From Ruminococcaceae bacterium AM07-15 (GTDB taxonomy: Bacteria; Bacillota; Clostridia; Oscillospirales; Butyricicoccaceae), in the NCBI GenBank assembly GCA_003477405.1, contig QUDE01000021.1, positions 1 to 46,073 of the forward strand: a stretch of DNA of 46,073 nt, given 5' to 3'. Of this stretch, positions 13,905 to 22,099 are shown in pieces (position 1 is the stretch's first letter; every line of letters begins with the position of its first letter). The position numbers and the translations under genes were made by a program. The notes beneath the pieces are model-generated. The model saw only the letters and a list, made by a program, of their open reading frames with translations, was not told the DNA's origin and did no database searches.

Positions 13905-16493
13905 TTACTTTTTCCTGCAGGTGAGCTCTCCATCTTCCACATCCAGCACCAGGGTGCTGCCTGCAGGCAGGTCGCCTCGCAGGATGGATTTTGCAATCAG
14001 CGTCTCGGCACTGCTTTGCAGATACCGCTTCAAAGGCCGGGCGCCATAGATGGGATCATACCCCCGCTGAATCAGCAAATCCTTGGCCTCTGCGGTCACT
14101 TCCAGGGTCAGGGTCTTATCCGCCAGCCGCTTTTTCAGACCGGCCATGAGAATGTCGATGATGCCTGTCAGGTTTTCCTTGGTCAAAGGCTTGAAGAGCA
14201 CCACTTCATCCAGACGGTTGAGGAACTCCGGACGGAAGGACTGCTTCAGCAGACTCATCACGGCATTTCTCGCCCCTTCGGAAATCTCCCCATCCTGGCT
14301 GATGCCGCCCAACAGCTCCTGGCTGCCCAGATTGGAGGTGAGGATGATGATGGTGTTTTTGAAATCCACCTTCCGGCCCTGGCTGTCGGTGATGTGGCCG
14401 TCGTCCAGGATCTGGAGCAAAATATTGAACACATCGGGGTGGGCCTTCTCCACCTCGTCGAAAAGCACCACGCTGTAAGGCTTGCGGCGCACTGCTTCGG
14501 TGAGCTGGCCGCCCTCGTCATACCCCACATATCCCGGAGGCGCGCCGATGAGACGGGACACCGAGAATTTCTCCATGTATTCGGTCATATCGATGCGCAC
14601 CAGGTTGTGTTCATCGTCAAAGAGGCAATCGGCCAGGGATTTGGCCAACTCGGTTTTGCCCACACCGGTGGGCCCCAGGAACAGGAAGCTGCCGATGGGC
14701 CGGCCCGGATCGGCGATACCAGCCCGGGAACGCTGGATGGCTTCGGTGACAAGGCGCACCGCTTCATCCTGGCCCACCACCCGCTTGTGGATCACTTCGT
14801 CCAGATGCAGCAGCTTCTCCCGTTCTCCTTCCATCAGACGGCTCACCGGGATACCGGTCCATTTGGCTACAATGTCGGCGATCTCCCCTTCGGTGACGGT
14901 GTCATGCACCAAAGTATTTTCGGTGTGCTTCTCGCTTTCACTTTCGGCCTGCTGGAGCTGTTTTTCCAGCGCAGGCAGATCGGAGTATTTCAGCTTGGCG
15001 GCCTTTTCGTATTCCAGGTTGTTCTGGGCCTGCTCGATTGCTCCGTGCATCTGCTCGATCTGGCTCTTCAGCTCTTTCACACGGTCCACGCCGCTCTTTT
15101 CGGCTTCCCAGCGGGCTTTCATGGCATTGAACTGGTCCTTTTCCTCGCTCAGTTCCTTAGCCAACTGCTGGAGACGGTCCTTGGACAGCTGATCTTCTTC
15201 CTTCTTCAGGGCCATTTCCTCGATCTCCTGCTGCATGATCTTCCGCCGCAGGTCATCCAACTCAGCCGGCATGGAGTCGATTTCGGTGCGGATCATAGCG
15301 CAGGCTTCGTCCACCAAATCGATGGCCTTATCCGGCAGGAAACGGTCGGTGATGTACCGATGGGACAGCGTGGCCGCCGCCACCAGGGCATTGTCGTGGA
15401 TGCGCACGCCGTGGAAAACCTCATACCGTTCTTTCAGGCCACGGAGAATGGAAATGGTATCCTCCACTGTGGGTTCATCCACCATCACCGGCTGGAACCG
15501 GCGTTCCAAAGCGGCATCCTTTTCGATATATTTCCGGTATTCATCCAGGGTGGTAGCGCCGATGCAGTGCAGCTCACCCCGGGCCAGCATGGGCTTGAGC
15601 AAATTGCCTGCATCCATGCTGCCTTCGGTTTTGCCAGCGCCCACAATGGTGTGCAGCTCATCGATGAACAGGATGATCTTGCCTTCCGATTTGCGAATCT
15701 GTTCCAGCACCGCCTTGAGCCGCTCTTCGAACTCGCCCCGGTATTTGGCACCGGCAATCAGGGCGCCCATATCCAGGGAAAAGATCGTCCGATCCTTCAA
15801 ACCCTCAGGCACATCTCCCCGGACGATCCGCTGGGCCAGTCCTTCGGCAATAGCCGTCTTGCCCACGCCAGGCTCACCGATGAGCACCGGGTTGTTCTTG
15901 GTTTTCCGGGACAGAATCCGCACCACATTGCGGATCTCGGTATCCCGGCCGATCACCGGGTCCAGCTTCTGGCCGCGGGCCCGCTCCACCAGATCGGTGC
16001 CGTATTTCTGCAAAGCGTCATAGGTGTCCTCCGGGTTGTCGGAATTCACCGGGCCGCTTTTTACTTTGGCCAGTTCCTGGGTGAACCGATCTTTCGTCAC
16101 GCCCCGGGAAGAGAGCATCTTCCGCAAGGAAGCCGGGCCTTTGTCCAGCAGGGCCAGCATCAGATGTTCCACCGATACATAGCTGTCGCCCATTTTCTCG
16201 GCGATCTTCTCGGAGAAATCCAAGGCCTGGCTGGTTTCCGGCGCGGCATATACCTGTGTGTTGCTGCCGGTGACCTTGGGCAGATTCCCGATCATGGTGT
16301 CCAGCTGGGCCACAAGGCCATCCTGATCCACACCCATCTTCCGCAAAAGCGAGCCGATAAGCCCACCGTCCTGATCCACCAGAGCATACAACAGATGCTC
16401 CGGCATCACATATTGATTCTGATTTTCCTGGGCCATCTGCTGGGCTGTGCGGATGGCGTCCAGTGTTTTCTGTGTATAGCGATTGGCATTCAT
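13905..16493 (-). CDS. clpB: ATP-dependent disaggregase ClpB
   Basis: An 862-residue Hsp104/ClpB protein that pulls polypeptides out of aggregates with the DnaK system. It has an N-terminal Clp repeat domain (residues 1-~145), a first AAA+ domain with [13 protein letters not shown] and [13 protein letters not shown], a long coiled-coil middle domain (~395-520) diagnostic of ClpB over ClpA/ClpC, and a second AAA+ domain with [16 protein letters not shown] and [15 protein letters not shown]. The length is typical. GAGGTGAAG precedes the start. It is 17 bp downstream of a ribbon-helix-helix gene and shares its promoter at 17191-17219; no CIRCE or CtsR-box was recognised. Confidence 0.97.
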   Translation of the reverse strand: MNANRYTQKTLDAIRTAQQMAQENQNQYVMPEHLLYALVDQDGGLIGSLLRKMGVDQDGLVAQLDTMIGNLPKVTGSNTQVYAAPETSQALDFSEKIAEKMGDSYVSVEHLMLALLDKGPASLRKMLSSRGVTKDRFTQELAKVKSGPVNSDNPEDTYDALQKYGTDLVERARGQKLDPVIGRDTEIRNVVRILSRKTKNNPVLIGEPGVGKTAIAEGLAQRIVRGDVPEGLKDRTIFSLDMGALIAGAKYRGEFEERLKAVLEQIRKSEGKIILFIDELHTIVGAGKTEGSMDAGNLLKPMLARGELHCIGATTLDEYRKYIEKDAALERRFQPVMVDEPTVEDTISILRGLKERYEVFHGVRIHDNALVAAATLSHRYITDRFLPDKAIDLVDEACAMIRTEIDSMPAELDDLRRKIMQQEIEEMALKKEEDQLSKDRLQQLAKELSEEKDQFNAMKARWEAEKSGVDRVKELKSQIEQMHGAIEQAQNNLEYEKAAKLKYSDLPALEKQLQQAESESEKHTENTLVHDTVTEGEIADIVAKWTGIPVSRLMEGEREKLLHLDEVIHKRVVGQDEAVRLVTEAIQRSRAGIADPGRPIGSFLFLGPTGVGKTELAKSLADCLFDDEHNLVRIDMTEYMEKFSVSRLIGAPPGYVGYDEGGQLTEAVRRKPYSVVLFDEVEKAHPDVFNILLQILDDGHITDSQGRKVDFKNTIIILTSNLGSQELLGGISQDGEISEGARNAVMSLLKQSFRPEFLNRLDEVVLFKPLTKENLTGIIDILMAGLKKRLADKTLTLEVTAEAKDLLIQRGYDPIYGARPLKRYLQSSAETLIAKSILRGDLPAGSTLVLDVEDGELTCRKK

Positions 16494-16510
16494 TGTTCTT
16501 CACCTCATTT

Positions 16511-17161
16511 TTAAAGGTACAGTGTTCTGGTTTTCAAGTCCTCGCAATAGGCCTTTTCCACATCCTGGGGAGAAAGATCTCCGGCAAGGTATCCTTTCAG
16601 CAGCCGGTCAAACAGCTGCACATACTGGGAAAGGGCCTGGGCGATGTCCTGGGCCGAGCAGTTCCGGCTGCGTGGCAGGGGAATGGGCCGCAGGAATTTT
16701 CCTTCGTAAAGGGCACATTCCAGCCGGGCTCCCAGCAAGGGAGCCAGGTGTGCGTTCTCGATGCCCACCCACAGGCGGAAGAAATCGGTCATATCGGCGA
16801 TGAGTTGGGCCGACTGGGTACGGAACACCACACTCAGATCTCCCAGCTTTCCTTCCCCGCCCCGGCTCAGCTCCACTTCGTATTTTACCGTGGGCCGGTA
16901 CTTATAGGCCAGGCTGGATTTCAAGGACATGGTGGGGGAATTGGGTGCGAAAAAGGGCACCAGTTCTTTCACCGGGGCCATCAAGGCCTCCATCTGCTGA
17001 AAAATATCGTTGATCCGGCTCTCGGGGGTGGCCACGGAAAGGCTTTGGGCCAGGATCTGGTTGACCAGTCCCGAACGGCTCAGGCCCAACTGATGGGCCC
17101 GCTCATCCACCGCCCGTACCACATCCTCCGACAGCATCAGGCTATATAATGTCTTTTTCAT
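16511..17161 (-). CDS. Ribbon-helix-helix N-terminal protein in operon with clpB
   Basis: A 216-residue protein not recognised as a named family. The N-terminal ~45 residues (TLYSLMLSEDVVRAVDERAHQ then LGLSRSGLVNQILAQSL) fit a strand-helix-helix DNA-binding fold of the CopG/Arc type. The rest contains predicted strands (YRPTVKYEVELSRGGEGKLGDLS-like, ~residues 85-110) and helices and could be a sensing domain. AGGAGGTG lies 6 nt before the start. It is the first gene of a two-gene operon with clpB, suggesting a heat-shock or proteostasis regulator. Direct repeats (TTTACAAATT twice) lie upstream of its promoter. The function is inference only. Confidence 0.7.
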   Translation of the reverse strand: MKKTLYSLMLSEDVVRAVDERAHQLGLSRSGLVNQILAQSLSVATPESRINDIFQQMEALMAPVKELVPFFAPNSPTMSLKSSLAYKYRPTVKYEVELSRGGEGKLGDLSVVFRTQSAQLIADMTDFFRLWVGIENAHLAPLLGARLECALYEGKFLRPIPLPRSRNCSAQDIAQALSQYVQLFDRLLKGYLAGDLSPQDVEKAYCEDLKTRTLYL

Positions 17162-17190
17162 TTTGCACCTCCTGTGCTTTCCTCATGCTT

Positions 17191-17219
17191 ATGATGCACC
17201 CAATTTCAACTTTTGTCAA
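17191..17219 (-). promoter_or_regulatory. Promoter of the RHH-clpB operon
   Basis: On minus: TTGACA (17219-17214), 17-bp spacer, CATCAT (17196-17191). Confidence 0.7.
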
Positions 17220-17237
17220 GATATTTATATAACTATT

Positions 17238-17266
17238 TTTACAAATTATATTTTTATTTACAAATT
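17238..17266. repeat. Paired 10-bp direct repeats upstream of the RHH-clpB promoter
   Basis: TTTACAAATT occurs at 17238-17247 and 17257-17266, 19 bp apart (about two helical turns), in an AT-rich block upstream of the -35. It could be a regulator site or an UP-like element. Confidence 0.5.
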
Positions 17267-17283
17267 TCATATTGTGCACGCAG

Positions 17284-17314
17284 CAAAAAACCGCCTACCG
17301 AATGGCAGACGGTT
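17284..17314 (-). terminator. Intrinsic terminator of the YczE-type gene
   Basis: On minus AACCGTCTGCC pairs with GGTAGGCGGTT around an ATTC loop with one mismatch, followed by TTTT, 15 bp beyond the stop at 17329. Confidence 0.85.
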
Positions 17315-17328
17315 TTAAAATAATTTCC

Positions 17329-18036
17329 TTATCCTATTTTCTTTCCAGCGGCCTGTCCATTTTTCAGATTGCGCCACAGGTCCACAAAATTCTCATGACG
17401 GATCTCAGTAGGCTTAAAGCGGGTCAGCTGGAAGATCAACTGAAGGCACAAGCCCTGACCAAAGGCGCCCACCAAAGTGCCCAGGCCCACAGGCCCGCCC
17501 ATAAAGAAGCCCAAAAGGGTGACAGTGGCTTCGATGGCGATACGGCAATAACCGGGCTTGAAATGGGTTTTCCGTGCAGTGGCTACCATCAGGCTATCCC
17601 GTGGACCGGCGCCGAACTGGGAACGGATATAAAGATAAGTGCCGAAACCCACCACCATCATACCGGCCACCAACATCAAAAGACCGGTATACCAGGTGTC
17701 CATGGTGGGCAGCACATCGGTCCAGATGACAAAATCGGTAAAGGGGCCGATGAGCAGCATATTGCAGATGCTGCCCAATCCGATCCGCTCCCGCAGCAAA
17801 AGATCGATGCACAAAATAAACATTCCCACCAAAGTGTTGGCGGTGCCTATGGTGATGCCTGTCACATTGTGAATGCCCTGATGGAATACATTCCATGGCG
17901 TAAAGCCCAGATTGGCCCGCATGGTAATCACGCTGCCCAAGGCACACAGAAACAGCCCCAGGAGCATCAGCACGATCCGCAGGCCATAGCTTTCCCGTCG
18001 GTGTTGATCCTTCATTTTTTCAAACCTCTTCCCCAT
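17329..18036 (-). CDS. YczE/YyaS/YitT family membrane protein
   Basis: A 235-residue polytopic membrane protein with five or six helices. It matches the YczE/YitT group in ALGSVITMRANLGFTPWNVF (residues ~37-56), GTANTLVGMFILCIDLLLRE, and IRSQFGAGPRDSLMVA (~137-152). Family members are integral membrane proteins of unknown transport role. Two starts are possible: 18036, or Met8 at 18015 with GAAGAGG 9 nt upstream, which has the better ribosome site. It lies 17 bp after hemW and may be co-transcribed with it. Confidence 0.85.
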   Translation of the reverse strand: MGKRFEKMKDQHRRESYGLRIVLMLLGLFLCALGSVITMRANLGFTPWNVFHQGIHNVTGITIGTANTLVGMFILCIDLLLRERIGLGSICNMLLIGPFTDFVIWTDVLPTMDTWYTGLLMLVAGMMVVGFGTYLYIRSQFGAGPRDSLMVATARKTHFKPGYCRIAIEATVTLLGFFMGGPVGLGTLVGAFGQGLCLQLIFQLTRFKPTEIRHENFVDLWRNLKNGQAAGKKIG

Positions 18037-18053
18037 TTTTCATTTTCTCTTTG

Positions 18054-19229
18054 TTACAACAGTTCGCTTTCCAGCACATCGGTCAAAATCCCATTGGACA
18101 CCATCATTCCCTTGGGTGTCAGCCGCCACACCCCTCCTTCGTTTTGGCAGTAGCCGGCCTGGATGTATTTGCTCAGCCGCTGGGCGTAGGGCGTAAACTC
18201 CAGCCGGAAGCGACGGTAAAACTCCTCTTCGTCCACCCCATCGGTGGTACGCAGTTTCAGCATGATATATTCCCCATGGCGATGGAAACTGGCCACTTCC
18301 TCGGCTTCCTCCAGCAGCGGGCCGTTGCCCTCCACACCGTCGATATATCCCTGGGTATCGGCGATGAAGGAAAAGCGGCGGCCACCGAAAAAGCTGTGGG
18401 CCGAAGGGCCAAAGCCCAGATACTGGGACAAATCCCAATAGCGGCTGTTGTGCCGGGAGCGATAACCCTTTTGGGCGAAATTGGAGATCTCGTATTGCTC
18501 AAATCCCGCCTGTTCCAGCCGTTCCACTGCGTAAAAGTACATATCGGCCTGCACATCCTCCGGAGGCAACTCCGGATTTTCTTCATACAGCGGCGTACCT
18601 TTTTCCAGTTTGAGAGCATAGGCAGAGATATGCTGGGGCTCCAGAGCGATGATCTGCTCCACTGAATCTTTCCACTGTTCCATGGTCTGACCAGGCAGGC
18701 CGTAGATCAGATCCAAAGAGATATTGGAAAATCCCGCTTCCTTGGCCTCGGCCACCGCCTGACGGGCCTGCTGAAAGGTATGCAGACGGCCCAGAGCCAA
18801 CAGCTCATCGTCGTGAGCACTTTGGACCCCCATGGAAAGTCGGTTGACCCCTGCTTTGAAAAGAGCGCGGAACATCTTTTTGTCTACGCTCTCCGGATTG
18901 CATTCCACGGTGATCTCAGCGCCTTTGGCAATGCCTCCGGTTTTCTCCAAAGCGGTGAGCAGCTGCCGCAGCCGTTTGCTTCCCAGCAAAGAAGGGGTCC
19001 CACCGCCAAAATAAACGGTATCGATATCAAAACTTTCGCTGCCCCGGAAGTAATCTCCGAAATGCCGCTCCACCGCCCGGACATACCGATCCATCAGACT
19101 TTCATCCTTGCAGGGACGGGAGTAAAAATCGCAATAAGAGCATTTTTTCCGGCAGAATGGTACATGGATATAAACACCCAAGCTCTGCCGGATCGCCGGC
19201 TTGGGCGGCTGTTTTTTGCGAAATCCCAT
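18054..19229 (-). CDS. hemW: Radical SAM heme chaperone HemW (HemN-like)
   Basis: A 391-residue radical-SAM protein of the coproporphyrinogen oxidase-like family. The cluster motif CRKKCSYC (CX3CX2C) is near residues 27-34, followed by YFGGGTPSLL, VECNPES, RLSMGVQSAHD and DLIYGLPGQT. The single-residue spacing and the absence of a HemN N-terminal extension favour HemW, a heme-trafficking protein, over true HemN. The start at 19229 (MGFRKKQPP) has GAGGAA just upstream; the longer frame to 19295 runs into the 77-bp repeats. It lies downstream of lepA, an arrangement conserved in many Firmicutes (lepA-hemW). Confidence 0.92.
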   Translation of the reverse strand: MGFRKKQPPKPAIRQSLGVYIHVPFCRKKCSYCDFYSRPCKDESLMDRYVRAVERHFGDYFRGSESFDIDTVYFGGGTPSLLGSKRLRQLLTALEKTGGIAKGAEITVECNPESVDKKMFRALFKAGVNRLSMGVQSAHDDELLALGRLHTFQQARQAVAEAKEAGFSNISLDLIYGLPGQTMEQWKDSVEQIIALEPQHISAYALKLEKGTPLYEENPELPPEDVQADMYFYAVERLEQAGFEQYEISNFAQKGYRSRHNSRYWDLSQYLGFGPSAHSFFGGRRFSFIADTQGYIDGVEGNGPLLEEAEEVASFHRHGEYIMLKLRTTDGVDEEEFYRRFRLEFTPYAQRLSKYIQAGYCQNEGGVWRLTPKGMMVSNGILTDVLESELL

Positions 19230-19250
19230 AATTCCTCGTTTTCTCCCCTG

Positions 19251-19404
19251 TTCAGGCCGCAGGGCCGGTGTCCGGCCTGCCATACTGGCCTTCACCAGGG
19301 CTATTCTGTTTCAGCAGCATCGCTCTGCTCAGGCCGCAGGTCCGGTGTCCGGACAGCCATATCGGCCTTCACCAGGGCTATTTCGTTTCAGCAGCATTGC
19401 TCTG
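19251..19404. repeat. Two tandem 77-bp repeats between hemW and the lepA remnants
   Basis: Two copies start at 19251 and 19328 (consensus opens YTCAGGCCGCAG). Each holds a small hairpin GTCCGG-TGT-CCGGAC or its variant GGCCGG-TGT-CCGGCC; the stem change is compensatory. The same module recurs inside both 237-bp units up to 19900. No ORF of its own is credible. Confidence 0.85.
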
Positions 19405-19425
19405 TTCAGGCCGCGGGCCCAGAGC

Positions 19426-19507
19426 CTACTCCTCGTCCAGCTTCAGCACTGCCATAAAGGCCTCGGTGGGAAGCTGTACACTTCCCAGGCTCCGCATCTT
19501 CTTTTTA
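19426..19507 (-). pseudogene. Detached lepA 3' end, distal copy
   Basis: About 80 bp repeating the last ~26 codons of lepA ([20 protein letters not shown]... to the stop). It differs from the intact 3' end only at synonymous sites, including TAG for TAA. Upstream of KKKMRS the sequence switches to unrelated DNA with a hairpin (TCCCC...GGGGA). There is no ribosome site, so it is probably untranslated. It lies 475 bp past the intact lepA stop. Confidence 0.85.
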
Positions 19508-19662
19508 TTTCCCCGCAAAAGCTTTTTCTTTTGTGGGGACCCCTTTGATTGCACTGGCTCGGGCCAAATGAATTGGTCCGGTGTCCGGACAGCCATACTG
19601 GCCTTCACCCAGGCTATTCCCTTTCAGCAGCACCACTCTGTTCAGGCCACGGGGCCTAGTGC

Positions 19663-19744
19663 TTATTCTTCGTCCAGCTTCAGTACTGCCATAAAGGCCT
19701 CGGTGGGAAGCTGCACACTTCCCAGGCTCCGCATCTTCTTTTTA
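19663..19744 (-). pseudogene. Detached lepA 3' end, proximal copy
   Basis: A second ~80-bp copy of the lepA 3' end, 238 bp beyond the intact stop. It differs from the intact gene at three codons (CTG for TTG, GTG for GTA, GAA for GAG), all synonymous. The same switch to non-lepA sequence occurs before KKKMRS as in the distal copy. Confidence 0.88.
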
Positions 19745-19900
19745 TTTCCCCGCAAAAGCTTTTTCTTTTGTGGGGACCCCTTTGATTGCACTGGCTCGGG
19801 CCAAATGAATTGGTCCGGTGTCCGGACAGCCATACTGGCCTTCACCCAGGCTATTCCCTTTCAGCAGCACCACTCTGTTCAGGCCGCAGGGGCCCAGTGC

Positions 19901-21709
19901 TTACTCTTCGTCCAGCTTCAGTACTGCCATAAAGGCCTCGGTGGGAAGCTGTACACTTCCCAAGCTCCGCATCTTCTTTTTGCCTTCTTTCTGCTTTTCC
20001 AGCAGCTTCTTCTTTCGGGTGATGTCGCCGCCATAGCACTTGGCCAGCACATCCTTCCGCATGGCTTTCACCGTTTCCCGGGCGATGATCTTACCGCCGA
20101 TGGCCGCCTGGATGGGTACCTCAAACAGCTGACGGGGAATGTTTTCCTTCAGCTTTTCACAGATCCGCCGGGCCCGGCTGTATGCCTTCTCCCGGTGGGC
20201 AATGAAGGACAGAGCATCCACCTGCTCGCCGTTGAGCAGCAGATCCACTTTCACCAGATCGCTCTCCCGATAATCGGACATTTCATAGTCCAGGGAAGCA
20301 TAGCCCTTGGTGCGGGCTTTCAGTGCATCAAAAAAGTCATAAATGATCTCACCCAGAGGCATCTGATAGTGCAGCTCCACCAGGTTTTGATCCAGATACT
20401 GCATATCTTTGAATTCGCCCCGCCGCTCCTGGCACATAGGCATGATATTGCCCACATAATCCGGCGGCGCAATGATGGACACCTTGGCATAAGGTTCCTT
20501 GGAAAGGGCAATGGAACCAGGATCGGGATAGTTGTGGGGGTTATCCACCCGCACAACTGTGCCGTCAGTCTTGGTGATTTCATAAATAACCGAGGGCAGA
20601 GTGGTCACCAGGTCCAGGTCAAATTCCCGCTCCAGCCGCTCCTGGATGATCTCCATGTGGAGCATCCCCAAAAAGCCGCAGCGGAAACCAAAGCCCAGGG
20701 CCGCAGAAGATTCCGGTTCAAAGGACAGCGCAGCATCGTTGAGCTGGAGCTTTTCCAGCGCATCCCGCAAATCAGGATATTTGGAGCCGTCCTCAGTATA
20801 AACACCGCAATACACCATAGCCTGGGCCGGGCGATAACCGGGCAACGGCTCCGCAGCAGGGCGGTCGGCCTCTGTGATGGTATCACCCACCCGGGTGTCC
20901 TTCACATTTTTGATGGAAGCGGTGAAATAGCCCACTTCTCCGGCGGTCAGGGTCTCACAGGGCCCCATGCCCATGGGCAGCAGATAACCGCATTCCAGCA
21001 CTTCATATTCTCCGCCGGTGGCCATCATCTTTACTTTCATACCGGTAGAGAGTGTGCCCTCCATGATCCGGAAATAGACAATGACGCCCCGGTAGGGATC
21101 ATATTGGCTATCAAAGATCAAGGCCCGGAAAGGCGCCTGGGAATCCCCCTGGGGAGCAGGCACATTCTGCACAATATCCTCCAGCACCGCCGGAATGTTC
21201 AGCCCCATCTTGGCCGAAATCTCCGGCGCATCCAACGCAGGGATGCCGATGATATCCTCGATCTCCCCTTTGACCCGCTGAGGATCAGCGGCCGGCAGAT
21301 CGATTTTATTCAGCACCGGCAGGATCTCCAGATCATGCTCCAACGCCAGATAGGTGTTGGCCAGGGTCTGGGCTTCGATGCCCTGGGCGGCATCCACCAC
21401 CAAAATGGCTCCTTCACATGCGGCCAAAGAGCGGGACACTTCATAGTTGAAGTCCACATGGCCCGGGGTGTCGATCAGGTTGAGGGCATAGGTTGCCCCA
21501 TCCTGGGCCTTGTAATTGAGCCGCACGGCCCGGGCTTTGATGGTAATGCCCCGTTCCCGCTCCAGATCCATGTTGTCCAGCAGCTGGTCTTCCATCTCCC
21601 GGTCGGAAACAGCGTCACAGGCCTCCATCAGCCGGTCGGCCAGCGTGGATTTGCCATGATCGATATGGGCCACAATGGAAAAATTGCGAATTTTACTTTG
21701 TTCTGTCAT
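19901..21709 (-). CDS. lepA: Elongation factor 4 (LepA)
   Basis: A 602-residue ribosome-associated GTPase that acts on stalled or newly assembling ribosomes. G1 is [13 protein letters not shown] (residues ~14-26), G3 DTPGHVDF, G4 [10 protein letters not shown]. The LepA-specific C-terminal domain ends in [20 protein letters not shown] plus acidic residues. The length is normal. The start at 21709 has TAAGGAGG 8 nt upstream, supplied by an inserted ~144-bp segment. The gene's original leader, promoter (22014-22042) and a copy of its first 21 codons lie beyond that insert. Its 3' end is also repeated twice downstream. The reading frame itself is intact. Confidence 0.97.
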   Translation of the reverse strand: MTEQSKIRNFSIVAHIDHGKSTLADRLMEACDAVSDREMEDQLLDNMDLERERGITIKARAVRLNYKAQDGATYALNLIDTPGHVDFNYEVSRSLAACEGAILVVDAAQGIEAQTLANTYLALEHDLEILPVLNKIDLPAADPQRVKGEIEDIIGIPALDAPEISAKMGLNIPAVLEDIVQNVPAPQGDSQAPFRALIFDSQYDPYRGVIVYFRIMEGTLSTGMKVKMMATGGEYEVLECGYLLPMGMGPCETLTAGEVGYFTASIKNVKDTRVGDTITEADRPAAEPLPGYRPAQAMVYCGVYTEDGSKYPDLRDALEKLQLNDAALSFEPESSAALGFGFRCGFLGMLHMEIIQERLEREFDLDLVTTLPSVIYEITKTDGTVVRVDNPHNYPDPGSIALSKEPYAKVSIIAPPDYVGNIMPMCQERRGEFKDMQYLDQNLVELHYQMPLGEIIYDFFDALKARTKGYASLDYEMSDYRESDLVKVDLLLNGEQVDALSFIAHREKAYSRARRICEKLKENIPRQLFEVPIQAAIGGKIIARETVKAMRKDVLAKCYGGDITRKKKLLEKQKEGKKKMRSLGSVQLPTEAFMAVLKLDEE

Positions 21710-21853
21710 CCAAGGCTCCTCCTTACAGCAAATCCACGCCGGGCCCCATCGAAGATGGGACGGCCCATCGGGCCGAACCCTTCCAGCCGGAATTCACTTT
21801 CGGCTGGAATATCCAATCCACAGGGGTCCCCAGGGAGCTCTGCTTCCTGGGGA
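21710..21853. mobile_element. Short inserted element between duplicated lepA 5' ends
   Basis: About 144 bp of non-lepA sequence. It holds several consecutive hairpins, including TTCCAGCCG / CGGCTGGAA, GGCCC-GAT-GGGCC, CCCATC-TTCG-ATGGG and TCCCCAGG / CCTGGGGA. A 9-bp inverted repeat GCAAATCCA (21728-21736) / TGGATTTGC (21854-21862) frames most of it. On plus it contains CAATCCACAGGGGTCCCCA, nearly matching CAATCAAAGGGGTCCCCA (minus sense) in the lepA 3' units, suggesting one element family. Its lepA-proximal end supplies the TAAGGAGG ribosome site. No protein is encoded. The element nature is inference. Confidence 0.6.
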
Positions 21854-21983
21854 TGGATTTGCCATGGTCAATATGGGCCACAATGGAAAAATTGCGAATT
21901 TTACTTTGTTCTGTCATTTCCTTTCCTCTTTCCCGGGCAAAAATGATCCACCAGCACCTCCAACCCGGAAGGAGATGCGTCAT
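21723..21983 (-). CDS. 86-codon upstream ORF carrying the first 21 LepA codons
   Basis: This frame starts at ATG 21983, just after the lepA leader hairpin, reads in frame through the outer copy of [20 protein letters not shown] (inner ATG at 21917 with AGAGGAAAGG upstream), and continues through the insert. It ends at TAA 21725-21723, which is part of the TAAGGAGG ribosome site of intact lepA. Translation could therefore couple to lepA. It may equally be a passive scar. The chimeric peptide contains the GTPase P-loop start but cannot be a GTPase. Confidence 0.45.
   Translation of the reverse strand: MTHLLPGWRCWWIIFARERGKEMTEQSKIRNFSIVAHIDHGKSIPRKQSSLGTPVDWIFQPKVNSGWKGSARWAVPSSMGPGVDLL
21854..21917 (-). 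pseudogene. Detached copy of the lepA 5' end
   Basis: 64 bp repeating lepA from the ATG to codon 21 (plus one base). It has only two differences from the intact copy (ATT for ATC, GAC for GAT), both synonymous. It is followed directly by the hairpin of the short insert. Confidence 0.9.
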
Positions 21984-21985
21984 GC

Positions 21986-22002
21986 AAAAAGGGCTTCGCC
22001 CT
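21986..22002 (-). promoter_or_regulatory. Small terminator-like hairpin in the lepA leader
   Basis: On minus AGGGC-GAA-GCCCT followed by TTTT, about 5 nt after the predicted transcription start. The stem is short, so attenuation is only possible, not shown. Confidence 0.35.
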
Positions 22003-22013
22003 ATATTTCCTCA

Positions 22014-22042
22014 ATTATAAAGTATAGCATAGCACAGCACAA
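22014..22042 (-). promoter_or_regulatory. lepA: Promoter of lepA
   Basis: On minus: TTGTGC (22042-22037), 17-bp spacer, TATAAT (22019-22014). Confidence 0.75.
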
Positions 22043-22060
22043 AAAATCAATAAACAGTAA

Positions 22061-22086
22061 AAGCCCGCCAGAGCCAGGCGGGCTTT
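22061..22086 (-). terminator. Terminator-like hairpin after the DegV gene
   Basis: AAGCCCGCC pairs with GGCGGGCTT 14 bp past the stop. The T-run on minus is short (TTTTACTG), so it is moderately strong. Confidence 0.7.
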
Positions 22087-22099
22087 CCAAATAAACATA

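Larger units (their letters stand above)
19426..19900. repeat. Two tandem 237/238-bp units downstream of lepA
   Basis: Each unit (19426-19662 and 19663-19900) consists of an ~80-bp lepA 3' end, a hairpin block (CAATCAAAGGGG then TCCCC...GGGGA, in minus sense) and a 77-bp module. In the second unit, GCACTGG (19788-19794) and CCAGTGC (19894-19900) form an inverted repeat ending exactly at the lepA stop codon. Confidence 0.9.

Noticed and set aside
13746..16514. 922-codon open frame on plus opposite clpB
   Set aside because: It is antisense to a complete, motif-rich ClpB. Its translation is His/Gln-rich with no domain, and it starts inside the structured repeat.
19251..19900. CRISPR-like array downstream of lepA
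   Set aside because: The repeats are 77 bp and 237 bp long, are contiguous without unique spacers, and contain lepA coding sequence. No cas genes are present.
19268..21946. 892-codon open frame on plus opposite lepA
   Set aside because: Antisense to intact LepA. It is open only because of the codon bias of the opposite gene and the repeats; no ribosome site or recognisable domain.
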